Shown piece after piece: positions 60,279 through 64,000 of a stretch of DNA of 64,000 nt. The DNA comes from Chromohalobacter sarecensis (lineage in GTDB: Bacteria; Pseudomonadota; Gammaproteobacteria; Pseudomonadales; Halomonadaceae). Made by a program: the position numbers and the translations under genes. The stretch covers positions 278,332 through 342,331 of the forward strand of contig NZ_JAKGAN010000004.1 in NCBI RefSeq assembly GCF_023061135.1, read 5' to 3'. How positions within the stretch are numbered: the first letter of the stretch is position 1; every line of letters begins with the position of its first letter. The notes beneath the pieces were generated by a model, which was not told where the DNA came from, searched no databases, and was given only the letters and a program-made list of their open reading frames with translations.

Positions 60279-61421
60279 ATGACGCCATACGAATGGCTGA
60301 CGCAACTGCTGGATATCATGCTCGACAAGCAGGCCTCCGACCTGCTGATCTCCACCGGGGCGCCGCCGAGTCTCAAGATCGACGGCGAGCTGGTCACGCT
60401 GGGTGAGCAGGCGATGTCGGTGGCGCAGGTGCGCGAGCTGGTCTCGGCGGCGCTGCCGCAGGGCGTCGGTGAGCGTTTCGAGGCCGAACGCGAGGCCAAT
60501 TTCGCGCTCAGCCTGCAAGGCAAGGGACGCTTTCGCGTGAGTGCCTTCTACCAGCGTAGCCAGATGGCGATGGTCGTGCGCCGCATCGCCTTCGACATTC
60601 CCGACCTGGCGAGCTTGGCATTGCCGGACGCCTTGAGCGAGCTGGTCAATCGCAAGCGCGGTCTGGTGTTCATCGTCGGTGGCACGGGCAGCGGCAAATC
60701 GACCACGCTGGCGTCGATGATTCAGCACCGCAATCAGACGACCGGCGGACATGTGATCAGCATTGAAGACCCCATCGAGTACATTCATCCGCATGGCCGG
60801 GCGATCATCAATCAGCGCGAGGTGGGCATCGATACCGAGTCCTTCGAGGTGGCGCTCAAGAATGCGCTGCGTCAGGCGCCCGATGTGATCATGATCGGCG
60901 AGGTTCGCTCGCGCGAGATCATGGAGCATGCGTTGACGTTTGCCGAGACCGGTCATCTGTGTCTGGCGACGCTGCATGCCAACAACGCCAACCAGGCGCT
61001 GGAACGGATTCAGCATTTCTTCCCTAGCGAGCGCCACGAACAAGTGTGGATGGACCTTTCGCTCAATTTGCAGGCCATCGTCGCCCAGCGTTTATTGCCG
61101 CGCGAGGATGGCGAAGGGCGCTGTGCGGCGGTCGAGGTGATGCTACGTTCGCCGCTGGTCAGCGACCTGATCCGCAAGGGGGCGATTCACGACCTCAAGG
61201 AGGTCATGCAGCGCTCCCATGACCAGGGCATGCAGACCTTCGACCAGGCGCTATACGCGCTTTATCGGCAAGGCCGTATCAGCGAGAAGATGGCCTTGGT
61301 GCATGCCGACTCGGCCAACGACCTGCGGTTACGTATCGATTACGGCGATGCCGATAGCCCGCAATTGGCGCGGGCCAGCGATGCCGCCGAGCGTTTCACC
61401 CTGAAAGGCGACGATGAATGA
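60279..61421 (+). CDS. pilU: PilT paralogue ATPase PilU
   Basis: PilT-dependent retraction ATPase. The ATG at 60279, after AAGGAG, gives 380 residues: YEWLTQLLDIMLDKQASDLL, Walker A GGTGSGKSTTLA (about 138), HLCLATLHANNANQAL and a C-terminal tail longer than PilT. It follows pilT by 38 bp; the two are usually co-transcribed. Confidence 0.96.
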   Translation: MTPYEWLTQLLDIMLDKQASDLLISTGAPPSLKIDGELVTLGEQAMSVAQVRELVSAALPQGVGERFEAEREANFALSLQGKGRFRVSAFYQRSQMAMVVRRIAFDIPDLASLALPDALSELVNRKRGLVFIVGGTGSGKSTTLASMIQHRNQTTGGHVISIEDPIEYIHPHGRAIINQREVGIDTESFEVALKNALRQAPDVIMIGEVRSREIMEHALTFAETGHLCLATLHANNANQALERIQHFFPSERHEQVWMDLSLNLQAIVAQRLLPREDGEGRCAAVEVMLRSPLVSDLIRKGAIHDLKEVMQRSHDQGMQTFDQALYALYRQGRISEKMALVHADSANDLRLRIDYGDADSPQLARASDAAERFTLKGDDE

Positions 61422-61425
61422 GCCT

Positions 61426-62541
61426 TCATGGCGCATACAGACCGCCCAGCACACGGGGGCCACGGGCGCCGGTGACCTCGGGAAGATTGCCGGGGCGCCC
61501 TGCGAGGCGCTGATGAGCAAGCCAGGCGAAGGCGCCGGCTTCCAGCCAGTCCGCTGACCAGCCGAAACGTTCGCAGGGTGTCAGCGGAATATCCGGGACG
61601 TGCCGACGTAGACGCGCCAACAGGTCCGTGTTGTGGGCGCCGCCCCCGCAGGGGATGAGCGCATCGCAATACGTGTCCGAATGTTCGCTGCCTTGGGCGA
61701 TGGCCATGGCGATACTGGTAGCGGTCAGCTCGGCGAGTGTCGCCTGAACGTCTTGGGGCGCTTCGTTACCCGTGAGATGAGTCGCCAGCCAGTCGAGGTG
61801 AAAATGCTCGCGCCCGGTACTCTTGGGCGGCGGGCGCTGAAAGTAAGGATCATCGAGGAGGCGCGAGAGCAAGACCGCGTCGACGTAGCCACCAGCGGCC
61901 CAGGCGCCATCGGCGTCGTAGGCGTGGCCCAGGTGTCGCTGACACCAGGCATCCATCAGCATGTTGGCGGGACCGGTGTCGAAGCCGAGCACGGACGCGG
62001 AGTCGCCGCTCGGCGGAAGACGCGTGAGGTTGGCGATGCCACCGAGATTGAGGATCAAGCGCGTATGCTCGGGGGCGGTGAACAGTGCGGCATGAAAGGC
62101 CGGCGCGAGCGGCGCGGCTTGCCCGCCGGCGGCCATGTCGCGGCGCCGAAAATCGCCGACCACCGTGCAGCCGGTCAGCTCAGCGAGCAGGCTGGGGTTG
62201 TCGAGCTGGTAGGTATGCGGGGGTACGCCTTCGGGGGCATGTTCGATGGTCTGCCCGTGGCTGCCGACGGCGGCGATGTCGCTAGGCGAGGTGCAGGTCT
62301 CCGTGAGCAGGCGGTTGACTGCCTCGGCCTGACGTTCGCAGAACGCGGTCTCGAGCCGGGCCAGCTCCGCGAAGGTAGTCTCGCGAGCGAGGCACAGGGC
62401 CAGCAGATCCTCGCGTAGCGCGGCGGGAAAGGCCACGCCGGTGGCGCCCAGCCACTCGGGGCGGCCTTCGCCGCAACGCACCAGGGCGGCGTCGATGCCG
62501 TCCAGGCTGGTGCCGGACATCAAACCGATATAAAGGGGCAT
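61426..62541 (-). CDS. anmK: anhydro-N-acetylmuramic acid kinase
   Basis: Phosphorylates anhydro-MurNAc during peptidoglycan recycling. The ATG at 62541 follows GGAG and gives 371 residues: YIGLMSGTSLDGIDAALV, GSHGQTIEH, VVGDFRRRDMAAGGQAAPLAPAF (seen as GDFRRRDMAAGGQAAPL) and GFDTGPANMLMDAW. Convergent with pilU by four bases and divergent from tyrS. Confidence 0.96.
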   Translation of the reverse strand: MPLYIGLMSGTSLDGIDAALVRCGEGRPEWLGATGVAFPAALREDLLALCLARETTFAELARLETAFCERQAEAVNRLLTETCTSPSDIAAVGSHGQTIEHAPEGVPPHTYQLDNPSLLAELTGCTVVGDFRRRDMAAGGQAAPLAPAFHAALFTAPEHTRLILNLGGIANLTRLPPSGDSASVLGFDTGPANMLMDAWCQRHLGHAYDADGAWAAGGYVDAVLLSRLLDDPYFQRPPPKSTGREHFHLDWLATHLTGNEAPQDVQATLAELTATSIAMAIAQGSEHSDTYCDALIPCGGGAHNTDLLARLRRHVPDIPLTPCERFGWSADWLEAGAFAWLAHQRLAGRPGNLPEVTGARGPRVLGGLYAP

Positions 62542-62640
62542 GTGCATCTCCATGTGCCAGGGCGCTCAACCGCCGTCGATGAGTCATGCTAACATCCCCC
62601 GTTATTGCCCAAGTCACCCTATTTGCGGAGAAAGGATACG

Positions 62641-63837
62641 ATGACCGACGTCGCCGATGCGCTGGCGCTGCTCAAGCGTGGCACCCATGAAATTCTGCTG
62701 GAAGACGAGTTGGTAAAGAAGCTCGAGTCCGGGCGTAAGCTGCGTATCAAGGCGGGATTCGATCCTACCGCACCGGACCTTCATCTGGGGCATAGCGTAC
62801 TGCTCACCAAGATGCGTCAGTTTCAGGAGCTGGGCCATCAGGTCGTGTTCTTGATCGGCGACTTCACGGGGCGTATCGGTGATCCTACGGGGAAGAATGT
62901 CACCCGCAAGCCGCTGACCGAGGAAGAGGTAAAGGTCAATGCAGAGACCTATAAAGAGCAGGTATTCAAGATCCTCGATCCGGCGCTGACCGAGGTGCGT
63001 TTCAATGCCGAGTGGATGAGCCAGCTTTCCGCTGCCGACATGATCGAGCTGGCGGCGCAGTCCACCGTGGCACGCATGCTGGAGCGTGACGATTTCGAGA
63101 AGCGTTATACGGCCAACCAGTCGATCTCGATTCACGAATTCCTGTATCCCCTGGTGCAGGGCTACGACTCGGTGGCACTCGAGGCCGACATCGAGCTGGG
63201 CGGCACCGATCAGAAGTTCAACCTCTTGATGGGGCGCGAGATCCAGAAGCATTTCGGCCAGGCGCCGCAGGTGGTTATGACCATGCCGCTGCTGGAAGGG
63301 CTGGATGGCGTGCAGAAGATGTCCAAGTCGCTGGGCAACTATGTGGGGGTCGACGATACGCCGGGTGTGATGTTCAACAAGCTGGTGTCGATGCCCGATA
63401 GCTTGATGTGGCGTTACTTCGAGCTGCTGTCGCTCAAGTCCAACGAGGACATCGAAGCGATTCGTCAGTCGATCGAGGCCGGGGCCAATCCGCGTGATAT
63501 CAAGATGGAGCTGGCACGCGAATTGATCGGGCGTTATCACGGCGAAGAAGCTGCCGCCAATGCGCATAAGTCGGCAGGCAATCAACTGGCGGAAGGCGAG
63601 CTGCCGGAGGACCTCCCGGAGATCGAGGTGGCCTTCGAAGGCGAACAGGCGCCGATCGCTGCGGTGCTCAATCGCTCGGGATTGGTCAACAATAGTGCCC
63701 AGGCGAAGGACATGCTGGGCAATGGTCGCGTCAAGGTCGATGGCGATGTCGTGGCACGCGATCATATGCTCGCCACCGGCCAGAGCTATGTCATCCAGGC
63801 GGGTAAGAAACGCTACGCGCGGGTGACGCTGGGGTAG
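62641..63837 (+). CDS. tyrS: tyrosyl-tRNA synthetase
   Basis: Charges tRNA-Tyr. The ATG at 62641 gives 398 residues, the TyrZ-like form with a shorter N-terminus: [17 protein letters not shown] (HIGH motif HLGH, about 48), [14 protein letters not shown] (about 227) and a C-terminal S4 RNA-binding domain (about 335-398). GGAGAAAGG upstream. In Pseudomonas the anmK-tyrS region is followed by an rRNA operon. Confidence 0.97.
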   Translation: MTDVADALALLKRGTHEILLEDELVKKLESGRKLRIKAGFDPTAPDLHLGHSVLLTKMRQFQELGHQVVFLIGDFTGRIGDPTGKNVTRKPLTEEEVKVNAETYKEQVFKILDPALTEVRFNAEWMSQLSAADMIELAAQSTVARMLERDDFEKRYTANQSISIHEFLYPLVQGYDSVALEADIELGGTDQKFNLLMGREIQKHFGQAPQVVMTMPLLEGLDGVQKMSKSLGNYVGVDDTPGVMFNKLVSMPDSLMWRYFELLSLKSNEDIEAIRQSIEAGANPRDIKMELARELIGRYHGEEAAANAHKSAGNQLAEGELPEDLPEIEVAFEGEQAPIAAVLNRSGLVNNSAQAKDMLGNGRVKVDGDVVARDHMLATGQSYVIQAGKKRYARVTLG

Positions 63838-63872
63838 GGCGAAACGCCACGTTTCATCTGTACAAAAACCTC

Positions 63873-63901
63873 TTGCGTTCGCGACGGCGGATCCGTAAAG
63901 T
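63873..63901 (+). promoter_or_regulatory. promoter-like sequence after tyrS, possibly of an rRNA operon
   Basis: TTGCGT, 17-bp spacer, TAAAGT, followed by a GC-rich discriminator (ACGCATCCGC). No rRNA is inside the window; the role is inferred from the Pseudomonas gene order. Confidence 0.5.
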
Positions 63902-64000
63902 ACGCATCCGCTGCCGGCAACGGACTTCGTGGCCAGCGGTGGAGAGTGGCGCAAGTGGCTGACTTGCTTGAGAAATTCAAGCCTACGGGTGGCTTTCTCC

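Overview
The window is about 64 kb of GC-rich, gene-dense gammaproteobacterial chromosome. Gene order (argH-hemCDXY, recN/grpE-dnaK-dnaJ, dapB-carAB-greA-yhbY-rlmE-ftsH-folP-glmM-tpiA-secG-tRNA-rimP-nusA-infB-rbfA-truB-rpsO-pnp, dksA-gluQ-cbrB-pcnB-folK-panBC, yggS-proC-yggT-metXW, pilTU, anmK-tyrS) resembles Pseudomonas. Acid-rich proteins and a glycine-betaine-type binding protein suggest a halophilic Halomonadaceae member (Chromohalobacter/Halomonas-like). That placement is inference from memory of family gene orders, not a search result.

Layout. 1-5.8 kb: start of argH (minus, cut by the window edge), then hemC-hemD-hemX-hemY. 6-11 kb: an NCS2 purine permease, a large MscS-type channel and a lone periplasmic betaine-type binding protein. 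11.1-12.4 kb: a small mobile-island remnant next to the 3' end of the tmRNA gene, bounded by an 18-bp direct repeat and carrying a HigB/HigA-like toxin-antitoxin pair, followed by ssrA and smpB. 13.4-22.5 kb: ratA-rnfH, bamE/fur, recN with a LexA box, the heat-shock genes grpE, dnaK and dnaJ with two clear sigma-32 promoters, a DUF2218 gene and dapB. 22.7-44.1 kb: carAB-greA, a REP-like inverted-repeat element, then the large cell-envelope and translation cluster down to pnp, with tRNA-Leu(GAG) and an initiator tRNA inside it.

44-54 kb: an acyltransferase, a thiolase, panC-panB, folK-pcnB, and then an 890-bp stretch with no convincing protein gene. On the minus strand this stretch has a sigma-54 promoter, repeated AACAACAA motifs and a terminator. 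Lying between cbrB and pcnB, it is best read as a homologue of CrcZ, the Hfq/Crc-titrating RNA of Pseudomonas carbon catabolite repression. The neighbouring cbrB lacks the usual adjacent cbrA kinase gene, and its receiver domain has Asn where the Mg-binding Asp normally sits. This is the most interesting part of the window.

54-64 kb: sfsA, metW-metX, yggT-proC-yggS, divergent pilT-pilU, anmK and tyrS. The window ends just after a promoter-like sequence that, by analogy with Pseudomonas, may start an rRNA operon. Most of the rest is conserved housekeeping sequence.
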